From assembly GCA_033557465.1 (NCBI GenBank), contig CM066031.1, positions 172,081,043-172,145,042 on the forward strand: a stretch of 64,000 nucleotides of DNA, read 5' to 3'. The notes below the pieces were generated by a model. That model was given only the letters and a program-made list of their open reading frames with translations, was not told the origin of the DNA and did not search any database. Numbering within the stretch: position 1 is the stretch's first letter; each line of letters starts with the position of its first letter. Of this stretch, positions 54,301-59,419 are shown piece by piece. The position numbers were made by a program, and so were the translations under genes. The DNA comes from Ichthyophis bannanicus (lineage: Eukaryota > Chordata > Amphibia > Gymnophiona > Ichthyophiidae).

Positions 54301-57029
54301 CATCAGATACAAATACGCAAAAAGTGCTGAAATATGAAGGCATCCAGGGCTGACGTTCCTTTCTTAATTCAGAGGTCTGACCTGAAGCAGGGGGTGGATG
54401 TGTGTACCCCCGAAACGTGGCACGTCGTAGCGACATGACCTACTGAACTGGCATCGAATTTTCGCTGCTTACAACGTCTACACAGCCTGTTCGTCTGTTT
54501 ATAAAGCTAAGTACCAGCCATCATTGAATGGGAGCTGTTTTAAATTTACTCTACAAATTGATTAAAAAGGACGGGCCACTGTGGTAACAGGCATTGATCC
54601 TGTTTACTGTGCTGGCCAATCCAACAAAAAAAGTTAATTGTGGTTTGACATTTAGCTGGGTTTTTTATGGATTTTTGAGTGTGTTTTGACCCAGTCTCGA
54701 AGTATTTAGGTGTTCACTTTGGTGTTTGAAATATGAAAGCAAACATCCAAAATATGTCTCCATCGTCAAACTTGGACAAGCGTTCTGATGACTAGAAGGA
54801 CTGAGTGAGAATCCACAAACACACACAGGAAAGAAAGCAGCAGGATTTGCAAAACAAGAGAAAAAAAAAACTCTTCAAAGAATTAGATCAGCAAACGAGG
54901 AAAACCAAGTGGCTAATGCACAAATACAGTGAAAATACAAAATGTTACTCCAGGAACCCTTTGTCAATCAAAAACGGACAGATGAATGATTAAGGAGAGG
55001 TGAACTAAAACCGAAGGATGAGAGATCTATAGTTGCAGACCAGGACTGTGGATTACGGACGAAATGGTTTACAGCGAGCACTGAAAAAACTGACAAAACA
55101 GACATATGTCAATTCGGTAAGAAAGACCTGGAAACAGTGACTCACCTCAAAGCTGACTGTGAAGTTCTAATGGCAGAAAATTTCTATAGAGAAAGGCACA
55201 ACAAAGTAGCACACCTCATACATTGGAAACTCTGTAAACACTGCAACATCACAGTGCCTGAAAAGCACTGGGATCATAACCCTAAGAGAATTACAGAGAA
55301 TGAAGAGGTTATGATCTCTAATTGAAGAATTGATAGTGTGCATTGCTCAATTGAAGGTGCTGATGATGCACTCAGTATTACTCGTAATTCACTTAATGTG
55401 GCTGCATTTCGCAACAGGGCTGCTTCAGGAGTGTAGCCAGATAACTAAAGAATGAAAGCATATGAAAATCACCATGTTTATAGTAAATGTAAAGAGGAGA
55501 AAAATCTTAAACTGTACAAGGAATCCATTATTTCAAAAACTGAAAACCAAATATAAACCCCAAATGAACCACCATTGCACTCACTTTCATCTTGTGTCAC
55601 CACCAATCTACTGAAATTGCATCATGAATATATCATGGCTCCCGATACATGCTAGACTCACATACAAAACCTTATTGCTGACTTTCAAAGACACCAACGG
55701 GCTCTCCTCCACAACACTAGAAGAGCTTATCCAGACCGCGCCCCCTAACAGGTCCAGAAGATTGGTGGCAGTCAATACACTGGTAGTCCCGAAATCAATA
55801 ACCCAGTGCACCCAGGCAACAGCAAACAGGGCGTTCAAATTCTGTGCGCCCAGATGCTGGAACACCCTACCTCCCAGCATCTGGGCAATCCCTGACCTAG
55901 CCCAGTTTAGGAAGGCCTTGAAGCACCATCTCTTCCTCCTGTACTACCCGGCAGACAGTGCTGCAATAGCCCCTCCCACTACCTAGCCTATGCAGTACAA
56001 TTGAACCTTATCACACAAAACACTCATGACTACGACTAGTGAAATACGACTTGTCATGTCGCCTAAATGTAAATAGTTACCTAGTTATCCAAATTTTAGT
56101 GCCTATTCCTTGTAAACACAGATCAACCAATGAAATGTGTAAGTTTCTATGTTCCATGTAAACCGCACTGATGTTGAATAGCGCGGTATAAAAGAGACTG
56201 TAAATAAAAAATAAATAGAAATAATAAATAAAATCATAACCTATTCTTTCAGCATTGACTATGGTCCATTCTACTAATAAACGGCTATTGGACTCTATAA
56301 TTAGCAACTCTTAATAGAAGGCACAATCCAGGTTTTGCTTCCAACACCTTCAATTAAGCTATACTCACTATCAATACTTCAATTAGACAAAGATACGTTT
56401 TAAAATTTTTGATGTGATCGTTTCAAAGGAAAGGAAAAATAATGAAATTCGAAGGGGTTTTTCTCACTGAGGACTTGTGCCTTTGATCTATGAGACAGAT
56501 CTAGTGTAGGATCTAAGGGACAAACTGAGGTCTTTTCCCCTTCGTATTTAATTATAGCCATCACTATTGCAATATAGAAGATTATAAGTTACAAACTGAT
56601 TTTAGGAGACCATTAGCAGGGGATTGGTATGGTTACAATATTGGTTTACACCTGTTGCAGCCTGTTTGGATATGCTCAAAACTAACCCATTTGGAGAAAC
56701 TGCCCCGAGGGTGGGATCAGAAGTAATAAAACCCGTTAAATAAAATAAATAAATGGTCTATCTCCGCTCCTTCTGTGTGTCACTGTTTTTTGTGGAGTTC
56801 ACATCTTCTTTTGATGTTTGTGTACTGAAACGGAAGGCAATTGGACAGACTAGATGGGTCTTACAGTCCTTTCCGGCAGTCACATTCTCTGTTTCTGTGA
56901 ACTCTGTGTCTCTGTCTGCAGGAACGAGAAGAAGGAAGAAGGGAGAGGTGCAGCGAGGTGCAACGAGTCGAAGAAACTGGCCTGGGCTTTCCTGGTTCCT
57001 TCAGTTTCTCAAGAGCTAAACCTCGCTAG
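27170..57029 (+). CDS. RARRES2: Chemerin (retinoic acid receptor responder 2)
   Basis: Join of 27170-27376, 47679-47783, 49724-49822 and 56922-57029; every junction is phase 0 with GT-AG. The 172-aa product is a secreted chemoattractant/adipokine precursor that, after C-terminal trimming, activates chemerin receptors. Residues 1-28 form a signal peptide with hydrophobic core 11-26. 'LTDMQRKALDLSLQEYHKK' opens the cystatin-like fold; 'FVRLQFVLKQTVC' is the second signature. The six cysteines (88, 98, 109, 112, 129, 147) are the only ones and have chemerin spacing. The end reads 'FPGSFSFS' then 'RAKPR', matching the active peptide plus removable basic tail. ATG context is strong (A at -3, G at +4). 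Cathelicidins or other cystatins are less likely because of the FPG-x-F-x-FS end. Confidence 0.93.
27663..27878. mobile_element. Foldback MITE
   Basis: Arms of about 40 bp: 'cagagttgccaagttaccc' at the left and its inverse 'gggtaacttggcaattctg' at the right, both continuing through 'gttccag' and 'tgagattt'. In chemerin intron 1, 287 bp after exon 1. Confidence 0.8.
28522..28723. mobile_element. Foldback MITE with 8-bp target duplication
   Basis: Terminal 'tagggttgcctactggctcc' is inverted as 'ggagccagttggcaacccta'; arms are about 75 bp. Flanked by perfect CCTGTCCC at 28514-28521 and 28724-28731, which indicates hAT-type mobilisation. Confidence 0.88.
29015..29212. mobile_element. Second copy of the same foldback MITE
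   Basis: Same arms and central region as 28522-28723; the right tip is degraded ('ccagctggccacag'). Confidence 0.8.
29213..29589. other. Intronic DNA, nothing recognised
   Basis: No repeat family or exon recognised. Confidence 0.35.
29590..29985 (+). repeat. L2-clade LINE 3' end
   Basis: 'NRAFSFYVPKCWNTLPPDIR' and 'FRKALKTYLFRQ', then the 3' tail with 'gcgcggtatataagaa' and (AAAT)n. Confidence 0.88.
29986..30694. other. Intronic DNA, nothing recognised
   Basis: Two overlapping frames at 30422-30939 partly cover the start of the CR1 and show no family match; no element found before 30695. Confidence 0.35.
30695..31827 (-). repeat. CR1 LINE fragment
   Basis: RT from 'DFSKAFDTVPHRQLINKLS' (31769-31353) through 'LFADDTKI' to 'RPHLEYSVQFWRPH' and 'DRGDMIEMFKYLH'. 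Frameshifts near 31350 and 30990. The 5' edge abuts the RTE fragment at 31828. Confidence 0.88.
31828..32825 (-). repeat. RTE LINE 5' part
   Basis: Endonuclease piece 32313-32086 'YYAGNERQRRNGVAFI' and downstream 'NEAGERLIEFYK'. The 5' leader near 32690-32825 matches 7921-8045. Full of frameshifts. Confidence 0.85.
32826..33549 (-). pseudogene. DIRS gag-like remnant, C-terminal half
   Basis: Frame 33431-32994 matches the gag-like protein of the DIRS element at 58083: 'QLPHSSMVVESAMRQIKS', 'FGRKCFQGSML' and 'GARHLAWLHSSDLE'. Its N-terminal half continues at 35931-37180. It ends at 32826 against RTE. Confidence 0.85.
33649..33697 (-). ncRNA. Hammerhead ribozyme-like motif
   Basis: On the minus strand: stem I GCCC/GGGC (33691-33694/33654-33657), core CUGAAGA (33684-33690), GAAA (33671-33674), stem III ACAC/GUGU, and the GUC cleavage triplet ending at 33658. 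Stem II is weak, so activity is doubtful. Confidence 0.5.
33909..33912 (+). repeat. ATAC target duplication of LTR 1
   Basis: Identical to 35344-35347; 4 bp fits retroviral/LTR-type integration. Confidence 0.7.
33913..34770 (+). CDS. LTR-encoded acidic/basic protein, unknown function
   Basis: 285 codons open from the first triplet (TGT) of the LTR; the first internal ATG is at 33949. Hydrophilic, rich in Glu, Lys, Arg, Ser and Pro, with an imperfect repeat of 'GREE(A/T)T-EEPG' type units (34150-34250), several Cys (34310-34370), a predicted helical 'EKVLKLLEEIKPE' segment and an acidic end with 'EYEGMQVDNY' and 'MDCSLC'. No recognised domain. In an intact provirus such a frame would enter the 3' LTR from upstream, as accessory genes do in some retroviruses. 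A similar end occurs in the LTR at 52509-53964. Confidence 0.5.
   Translation, partial: CGGETVVEPREMDRKHTFTPKQKNSSGSFDFEAPAKEKNHTHRVAECKPRSSSKATRVDNGENPGAELEAIGQPQSFKPEETGREETTGGPGREGATEEPGREETTEEPGSKGKGPCKKAERERCSRNSLRKGSCCSRHTGNYSSEGSPCCRSITAGPEDRRVYPEESAVFEQSTGVVLPEPGGRVSPRGRSVKSSVTRSKVSPFETLHSLLKDKNPLSPSNIPQHRKRSHWEKVLKLLEEIKPEIPEADSSQMLTDPEYEGMQVDNYDSDNSSAVSQMDCSLCV
33913..35343 (+). mobile_element. Solo LTR-like unit with internal ORF (LTR 1)
   Basis: 1431 bp, TGTGGTGGCG...GGGCGCGACA, bounded by ATAC on both sides. The order is a long ORF (to 34770), TATAAA at 34934-34939, AATAAA at 35182-35187 and 156 bp to the 3' end, i.e. the U3-R-U5 order of an LTR. No internal retroviral region or PBS is next to it, so it would be a solo LTR. 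The length, 4-bp duplication and coding U3 recall spumaviruses, but I cannot show that relationship. Confidence 0.6.
35931..37180 (-). pseudogene. DIRS gag-like remnant, N-terminal half
   Basis: Zinc-binding start 'GFKKCTKCDRTMSI...HNFCLHCLRADHD' (37179-36943) matches the one at 57902 of the large DIRS copy. Pro/Ser-rich pieces at 36897-36236 follow, then 'EDLSFLDFVQDVGKALTF' (36205-35993), which matches 'EDISFQDFIREVARGL' of the other copy. Broken by several frameshifts. Confidence 0.85.
37181..37490 (-). repeat. DIRS terminal repeat remnant
   Basis: 'ggctccatcggtgcc' and 'catatgtgaggactgac...tgcttgttcccagag' correspond to the terminal repeat of the DIRS at 57524-63457, oriented with the gag remnant. 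Confidence 0.7.
37640..37686. repeat. Short hairpin
   Basis: Thirteen-bp perfect arms 'ttactttagttct'/'agaactaaagtaa' with a 6-nt loop. Confidence 0.6.
37687..37985 (+). repeat. L2-clade LINE 3' end
   Basis: 'FRKAVKHYFFLLHYPDD' remnant, then 'gtaaaccgcattgatgga' and (AATT/AAAT)n tail. Confidence 0.85.
37986..38789 (+). other. Intronic DNA with a LINE 3' tail
   Basis: 38640-38745 is a LINE 3' end ('gtttgtaagctc', 'gagcagggactgtc', (TAG)n tail), the same family as the tail at 46580-46690. The rest is unrecognised. Confidence 0.5.
38790..39110 (+). repeat. CR1 LINE fragment, highly degraded
   Basis: 'FLVRPHLEYRVS' and 'TLEEKQHRRDVNVIETLKYL' remnants of the CR1 C-terminal domain, with stops. 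Confidence 0.7.
39786..39800 (+). repeat. Target-site duplication, left copy
   Basis: TTTGCTTCCACCACC; identical to 42133-42147. Confidence 0.9.
39801..40217 (-). repeat. Left inverted arm
   Basis: Reverse complement of 41607-42023. Its outer end coincides with the last base of the GUC cleavage triplet of the ribozyme-like motif. Confidence 0.9.
41607..42023 (+). repeat. Right inverted arm
   Basis: Reverse complement of 39801-40217; ends at the predicted cleavage base, after which the element continues to 42132. Confidence 0.9.
41989..42028 (+). ncRNA. Hammerhead ribozyme-like motif
   Basis: Stem I ACCCC (41989-41993) with GGGGU (42024-42028); core CUGAUGA (41994-42000); stem II GGC/GCC with one extra A; GAAA (42014-42017); minimal stem III; cleavage triplet GUC ending at 42023. 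The very short stem III is like the dimer-acting motifs reported in Penelope-like elements. Activity untested. Confidence 0.6.
42133..42147 (+). repeat. Target-site duplication, right copy
   Basis: TTTGCTTCCACCACC, as at 39786-39800. Confidence 0.9.
42761..43190. repeat. Unclassified repeat with 'gacgtcc' words
   Basis: 42955-43130 has alternating 'gatgtct', 'gacatcc' and 'cacgtcc' motifs like 18655-18850. No coding potential recognised. Confidence 0.35.
43191..43500 (+). repeat. CR1 LINE 3' end
   Basis: C-terminal 'VWNSLP'-type remnant and the 'ctatgtttctat' 3' tail, as in 47225-47600. Confidence 0.65.
43907..44391. mobile_element. Palindromic MITE
   Basis: Ends 'gggcctgatattcg'/'caatatcgggccc'. 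The interior folds back around 44155: 'gataactgggcagca...' pairs with '...gctgactggttatc', including inverted 'gtgcttaaaga' blocks. Confidence 0.75.
44509..44901. mobile_element. hAT-like non-autonomous element
   Basis: CAGTGGCGTA...ACTCCACTG ends; flanking octamers ctctatgc/ctctaagc (44501-44508, 44902-44909) match at 7 of 8. Located inside the L2-like RT. Confidence 0.75.
45664..46434. mobile_element. hAT-like element carrying tandem repeats
   Basis: Ends CAGGGCCAGTGC and GCACTGGCCCCG are near-perfect inverted repeats. Flanking octamers gctgagtc/cttgaatc match at 5 of 8. The interior is dominated by a 126-bp tandem array. Confidence 0.75.
45826..46329 (+). repeat. 126-bp tandem repeat, four units
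   Basis: Units start at 45826, 45952, 46078 and 46204. They are nearly identical and, being 42 codons long, keep one frame open across the array ('MLYSSSEADFWFGINWK' in each unit). Each unit ends with a 'ggtaagtact' donor-like word. The frame is likely a by-product of unit length. Confidence 0.93.
46691..47224. other. Intronic DNA, nothing recognised
   Basis: No element or exon recognised. Confidence 0.35.
47225..47600 (+). repeat. CR1 LINE 3' end
   Basis: 'RSDMRKYFFTERVVDPWNSLPVEVV' and the 'catgtttctatgtttcta' tail; lies 79 bp before chemerin exon 2. Confidence 0.88.
47679..47783 (+). CDS. RARRES2: Chemerin coding exon 2
   Basis: 35 codons: 'GTFVRLQFVLKQTVCQK...KDCKTLRRP'. Acceptor 'taataaag|gg' after a pyrimidine-rich tract; donor 'cca|gtaagtag'. 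Two cysteines ten residues apart form the first disulfide of the family. Confidence 0.93.
47784..49723 (+). other. Chemerin intron 2 with repeats
   Basis: 48478-48620 carries a hAT-like terminus ('gcagggccggccc'). 48625-48900 is a degraded sense CR1 3' end. 49480-49635 holds two GC-rich inverted repeats ending in 'ggttggcaaccctac', a terminus like the foldback MITE at 28522. The remainder is unrecognised. Confidence 0.6.
49724..49822 (+). CDS. RARRES2: Chemerin coding exon 3
   Basis: 33 codons: 'KRLNCVTCYKIEPEKLEVV...YLDCIPELLLQP', aligning with the Cys-x2-Cys strand and the next Cys of chemerin. Acceptor 'attctcaccag|aag'; donor 'ccg|gtaaga'. Confidence 0.93.
49823..50889. other. Start of intron 3, one MITE-like repeat
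   Basis: 50215-50420 resembles the 'cttttactaaagcgtgct' MITE family. A C-run lies at 50587-50594. No exon seen. Confidence 0.4.
50890..52200 (+). pseudogene. R4-like reverse transcriptase, decayed
   Basis: Frames at 50919-51374 and 51474-51776 and stop-split pieces give 'PKNYRPITCLPAVYKMF', 'GAYRIKDPLILNKAIM', 'INYKKSFDSVPHS' and 'GIFQEIPYCHFCF' (the position of GxxQGxxxSPLLF). The catalytic YxDD region near 52105 reads 'FVDNLE' and is degraded. The family's domain order is N-terminal linker, RT, endonuclease. At least six stops or frameshifts. Confidence 0.65.
52509..53964 (-). mobile_element. Solo LTR-like unit with internal ORF (LTR 2)
   Basis: 1456 bp reading on the minus strand TGTCATGAGG...CCCCGCGACA. 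The flanks ATTT/ATAT differ at one base, consistent with an old 4-bp duplication. The ORF fills the first 1098 bp; AATAAA (complement of 52683-52688) lies 174 bp before the 3' end. Same layout as LTR 1 at 33913-35343. Confidence 0.6.
52867..53964 (-). CDS. LTR-encoded charged protein, unknown function
   Basis: 365 codons open from the LTR's first TGT (53964). The first residues include 'CHEACVNKDEW'. A long Glu/Lys/Arg stretch (53760-53600, predicted helical, with 'ESHRE/ESHRG/ESHQE' repeats) is followed by a basic Ser/Arg/Tyr region, 'YETLTNDCEYC', 'KPDWFSKIPPALRTPGYGKP', and an acidic end with 'EYSEGESMEIEY' and 'MECDWC'. No known domain recognised. Frame phase at the LTR border and the acidic M-C-x2-C end resemble the ORF of LTR 1. 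No internal stop despite apparent age. Confidence 0.5.
   Translation of the reverse strand, partial: CHEACVNKDEWLKRNPVSFKELGVQLPPGTARGSRNRHSGVNEPRNSDDLHLERNPEVIPSSLLYKSEQNASGVEKKEKEKEEEKKESHRERAGRHLEKEQEKAESHRGKAESHQERTEKNLSGNRLHKVGSQKAQTDPAAQGKFARASSKVRVSATPCSYSLPESRTERRKPGTREKGSEKGLQSLKDYYQVLPGQRGKPSYGQLEFLPRERGESRTSFTQLPRSAAVSNAGRQRLSYQRKVAGRENTGNFNSSKFRYETLTNDCEYCAPKGSAKTRAPYERGKKPDWFSKIPPALRTPGYGKPDSRVLTYKVGSDRDSEYSSTEYSEGESMEIEYPNTVPLSLPELMECDWCTASAPESVCSV
53996..54359 (+). pseudogene. R4-like RT C-terminal region
   Basis: Continues after the SINE: 'KYLGVEEGIAHRQKLLREK', 'YYRRLKSLLKSAL', 'QLAIPVLSYSFGIVDW'. One TGA follows 'KLDV'. Confidence 0.65.
54360..54770 (+). mobile_element. Insertion with hammerhead-like motif
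   Basis: 54390-54433 shows CUGAAG, a stable stem II (GGGGGU/ACCCCC), GAAA, stem III ACGU/ACGU and a GUC-type end; the core has an extra base and stem I is poor. Sequence before and after belongs to the R4-like LINE. Family unassigned, Penelope-like by motif only. Confidence 0.4.
54771..55325 (+). pseudogene. R4-like endonuclease domain remnant
   Basis: The frame ending at 55325 contains 'CQFGKKDLETVTHLKADC' (degenerate Cys/His finger), 'RHNKVAHLIHWKLCKHCNI' and 'HWDHNPKRITENEEV', the conserved run preceding the restriction-like nuclease core of R4/Dong-type LINEs. The catalytic PDx12-14D part is not found; the element is cut at 55320-55325. Confidence 0.65.
55320..56384. mobile_element. Inverted-repeat element containing an L2 copy
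   Basis: 43-bp ends 55320-55362 and 56342-56384 are inverted and about 84% alike ('aattgaag.attgatagtg'). A degenerate hammerhead-like motif lies on the minus strand at 55395-55440 ('ctgaagcagccctgttgcgaaa'). Confidence 0.5.
55610..56240 (+). repeat. L2-clade LINE 3' part
   Basis: 'WLPIHARLTYKTLLLTFK', 'PPNRSRRLVAVNTLVVPK', 'FKFCAPRCWNTLPPSI', 'FRKALKHHLFLLYYP', then 'gtaaaccgcactgatgttg', 'gcgcggtataaaagag' and an AAAT tail. Confidence 0.9.
56385..56921 (+). other. End of intron 3
   Basis: No ORF of known family. 56715-56755 has 'ataaaacccgttaaataaaataaataaat', a SINE-type tail. A pyrimidine-rich tract 'tctgtgtctctgtctgcag' leads into exon 4. Confidence 0.6.
56922..57029 (+). CDS. RARRES2: Chemerin coding exon 4 (C-terminus)
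   Basis: 35 codons and TAG: 'RCSEVQRVEETGLGFPGS' then 'FSFSRAKPR'. Contains the sixth cysteine and the receptor-activating segment. Acceptor 'tctgcag|gaa'. Seven bases after the stop lies 'aag|gtaggt' (57036/57037), a good donor, so the 3'UTR is probably spliced; the distance is too short to trigger nonsense-mediated decay. Confidence 0.92.
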   Translation, partial: EREEGRRERCSEVQRVEETGLGFPGSFSFSRAKPR

Positions 57030-57036
57030 GATAAAG

Positions 57037-57523
57037 GTAGGTGCTTAGAAAGATACAGAAGGGAAAAAAGTGGAAATAGAAACACCTGAATTTAAGTCAG
57101 TGTCCCCAAAGTGTAGGGCAGGAGTGGATCTACTAGTAGTCATCTTACATGATTATCATCAGGCTTTTTTTAAAATTTATATTCATTCAGTCAAACTCTT
57201 TCCAGAGCCCAAAACAGATTACAGCAATAACACATATGGCTTCTAAATTGATCCTCCTAAGTTACGATCCTAAATTTGGGTCCTAGTTTCAGCCAGACAT
57301 AGGAGCCTATGTTTTCTGCTGAAAAGTCACCAGAATTTAGATGCTTACAAGTTATGCTCCTAAATTTGGGACTGCAATTCAATGACCTAGGTTTATGCAC
57401 GTACGGGGGTGTAGTTACTAATATGCATTAAGGGAATAATGCATGATATTTGCCACTTAAAGTGCGTTAAATGGCAAAATTGTGCATTGTTTTACCATCA
57501 TGCACATTAAAGTCCACGTGCAA
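57037..57523 (+). other. Start of intron 4, nothing recognised
   Basis: A MITE-like 'gtagttactaatatgcattaa' word near 57411; no gene. Confidence 0.4.
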
Positions 57524-57685
57524 TCTCCAGGAACAAGCAGGAATGTAGTCATCACATATGGGTATCGTCGGTACCGACGGAGCCTGCGCGGGAACGCTCC
57601 CCAGCGTCCAATTAGGAAGCTTTTGGGAGCATCCCACAGCGCCTGCGTGCTGCCTTCCCACCTTTCCCAACTGCCTCTCTCCAGT
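57524..57685 (+). repeat. DIRS left inverted terminal repeat
   Basis: Reverse complement of 63275-63430 for about 150 bp, including 'gggtatcgtcggtaccgacg'; the outermost 35 bp differ more. Confidence 0.92.
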
Positions 57686-57901
57686 TCTTCGTTTTCCGTG
57701 GAGCCAGCAGGTCGTGTTCCTGTCACCGCAGAAAATGTTTCTTCTTTTTTGTGGTCGTGTCTGCCTTCCTCGACGCTTTACCGGTACCGCCGTTTTTTCT
57801 TTATTTCATTCTTTAAAAAAAAAATAAATTCTTAGTACTTTTTCCTTTTCTTTTCAGGTGCACGTGCCATTTTGGGCCTTAGGCCCAGGATTTTTTCCAT
57901 A

Positions 57902-59405
57902 ATGGAGAAACCCTCCTCGGGTTTTAAAAAGTGCACCAAATGTGGCGGTACCATCTCCGTCACCGACATCCATGAGTGGTGTCTGAAATGTTTAGATCCT
58001 GACCATTGCCATGATGTCCCAGAGAAGTTGATAGAACCGAGCTGCCAAGCTCAGTACCCTGTTTCCCTCTGATGCAGCTTCGGTGGCATCGACGTCTTCC
58101 AGGGCTTCGTCTTCCTCCCGTGGATCTCAGGTAACTAAACATAAGTCTAGCCGGTCCTCAAAGGGTAGATCTCCTTCTAAGCATCGAGATGCCTCTGGCG
58201 TTGCCCTTGAGGATTCTGCACCGGCAAAATTGCCCCGGCGGGAGGCTTCGGCTTCCAAAGCATTATCGGGACTCCAGGATGTTCTCGAGGCCTCGACCTC
58301 GGCAGAACTACTGGTGCCATGCTCTGGGGTACCGGCGATCTTCTCCGGTACCGACATCCAGGCATTGGCAGCGTCGATAGACCAGAGAGTCCTGGCTATT
58401 TCGCGTAGTCTGGCGGCTCTCCTTGCGGCATCGATGCCCTCGGAACCGCGACAGACAATCCAACTGGTACCGGCACCGGTATTGGTACTGGTACCGATAG
58501 CATCGACATCGGTGTCTGCATTGCCGGTACCCAGTCATCCGATGCCTTCCGGTACCGATACTCCGGTACCGATTACCCCCGGTACCTACTTCGGTCGGTA
58601 CGGGTATCGGGCTCTTCAAGAGCATCCGGACCGACGGTACTTCGAGTCCTCAGAAGAATCTGAGGATTCTGACAGTTCTGTGGATGCAGGAATGCTTCTC
58701 CCAGAGGAGCCCTCCTCCCCTAAACGTAGGATGTCTCCTCCAGAGGATATTTCCTTTCAGGATTTTATCAGGGAGGTGGCTCGGGGTTTGTCCATCACTG
58801 TTGCCCCTGAAACAGAGCCCAGAGCAAAGGAGTTGGAAATTTTACAATATCCCAAAACTCCTAAGGAGGCAGCTACCTTGCCCATTCATGAGATTTTGCA
58901 TGATCTCATGTTAAGAATGTGGGAGGCACCTCTTACCACCTCTCCTCATTCGCGTAGACTGGATACTCTGTATCGAGTCCCTCCTTGTCCTGGTTTCCAA
59001 AACACTCAGCTCCCCCACCACTCTATTGTAGTGGAATCAGCTATGAGAAGGATCAAGAGTGCAAAGAGGCATGCCTCTAAACCTCCAGGACGTGAGTGTA
59101 GAACTCTGGATGCTTTTGGACGTCGTGTCTTCCAAGCCTCCATGCTTTCTGCCAGGATCAGTTCCTATAGTCTATACATGGGAATGTTCCTGAAGGAGGT
59201 CACAGGTGATTTAGAGGCTTTGAGTCCTATTCTTCCTGAGGATAGAAGACAGGATTTTCTCACATTGGTCAAACATGCCCAAGATGTTTCTAAATTTGTC
59301 AACTGTGCAGCTTTTGGCTGTTTTGAGTGCATAAGCAGAACCTCTGCCATTGCCATAGGTGCACGTAGAATTGCTTGGCTCCAGGCATCTGATCTGGAGC
59401 TCTGA
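57902..59405 (+). pseudogene. DIRS gag-like protein
   Basis: Starts at 57902 with a zinc-binding motif 'KKCTKCGG...HEWCLKCLDPDHC'. A frameshift near 58050-58080 leads to the frame 58083-59405 (440 codons). That part has a Ser/Arg/Lys-rich start, a Val/Pro/Thr-rich linker made of 'ggtaccg' direct repeats (58440-58610), 'EDISFQDFIREVARGL', 'SAMRRIKSAKRH', 'FGRRVFQASML' and 'IGARRIAWLQASDLE'. Presumed to package the RNA; the homologous remnant at 32994-37180 shows the same order. Confidence 0.85.
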
Positions 59406-59419
59406 GTACAAGACAAATT

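Larger units (their letters stand above)
50890..55325 (+). mobile_element. R4/Dong-like LINE, interrupted twice
   Basis: Broken by a SINE plus LTR (about 52300-53995) and by a hammerhead-bearing block (about 54360-54770). RT and a C-terminal restriction-like endonuclease remnant are recognisable, which places it near R4/Dong/Rex6 rather than the APE-type LINEs elsewhere in the window. Confidence 0.65.
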
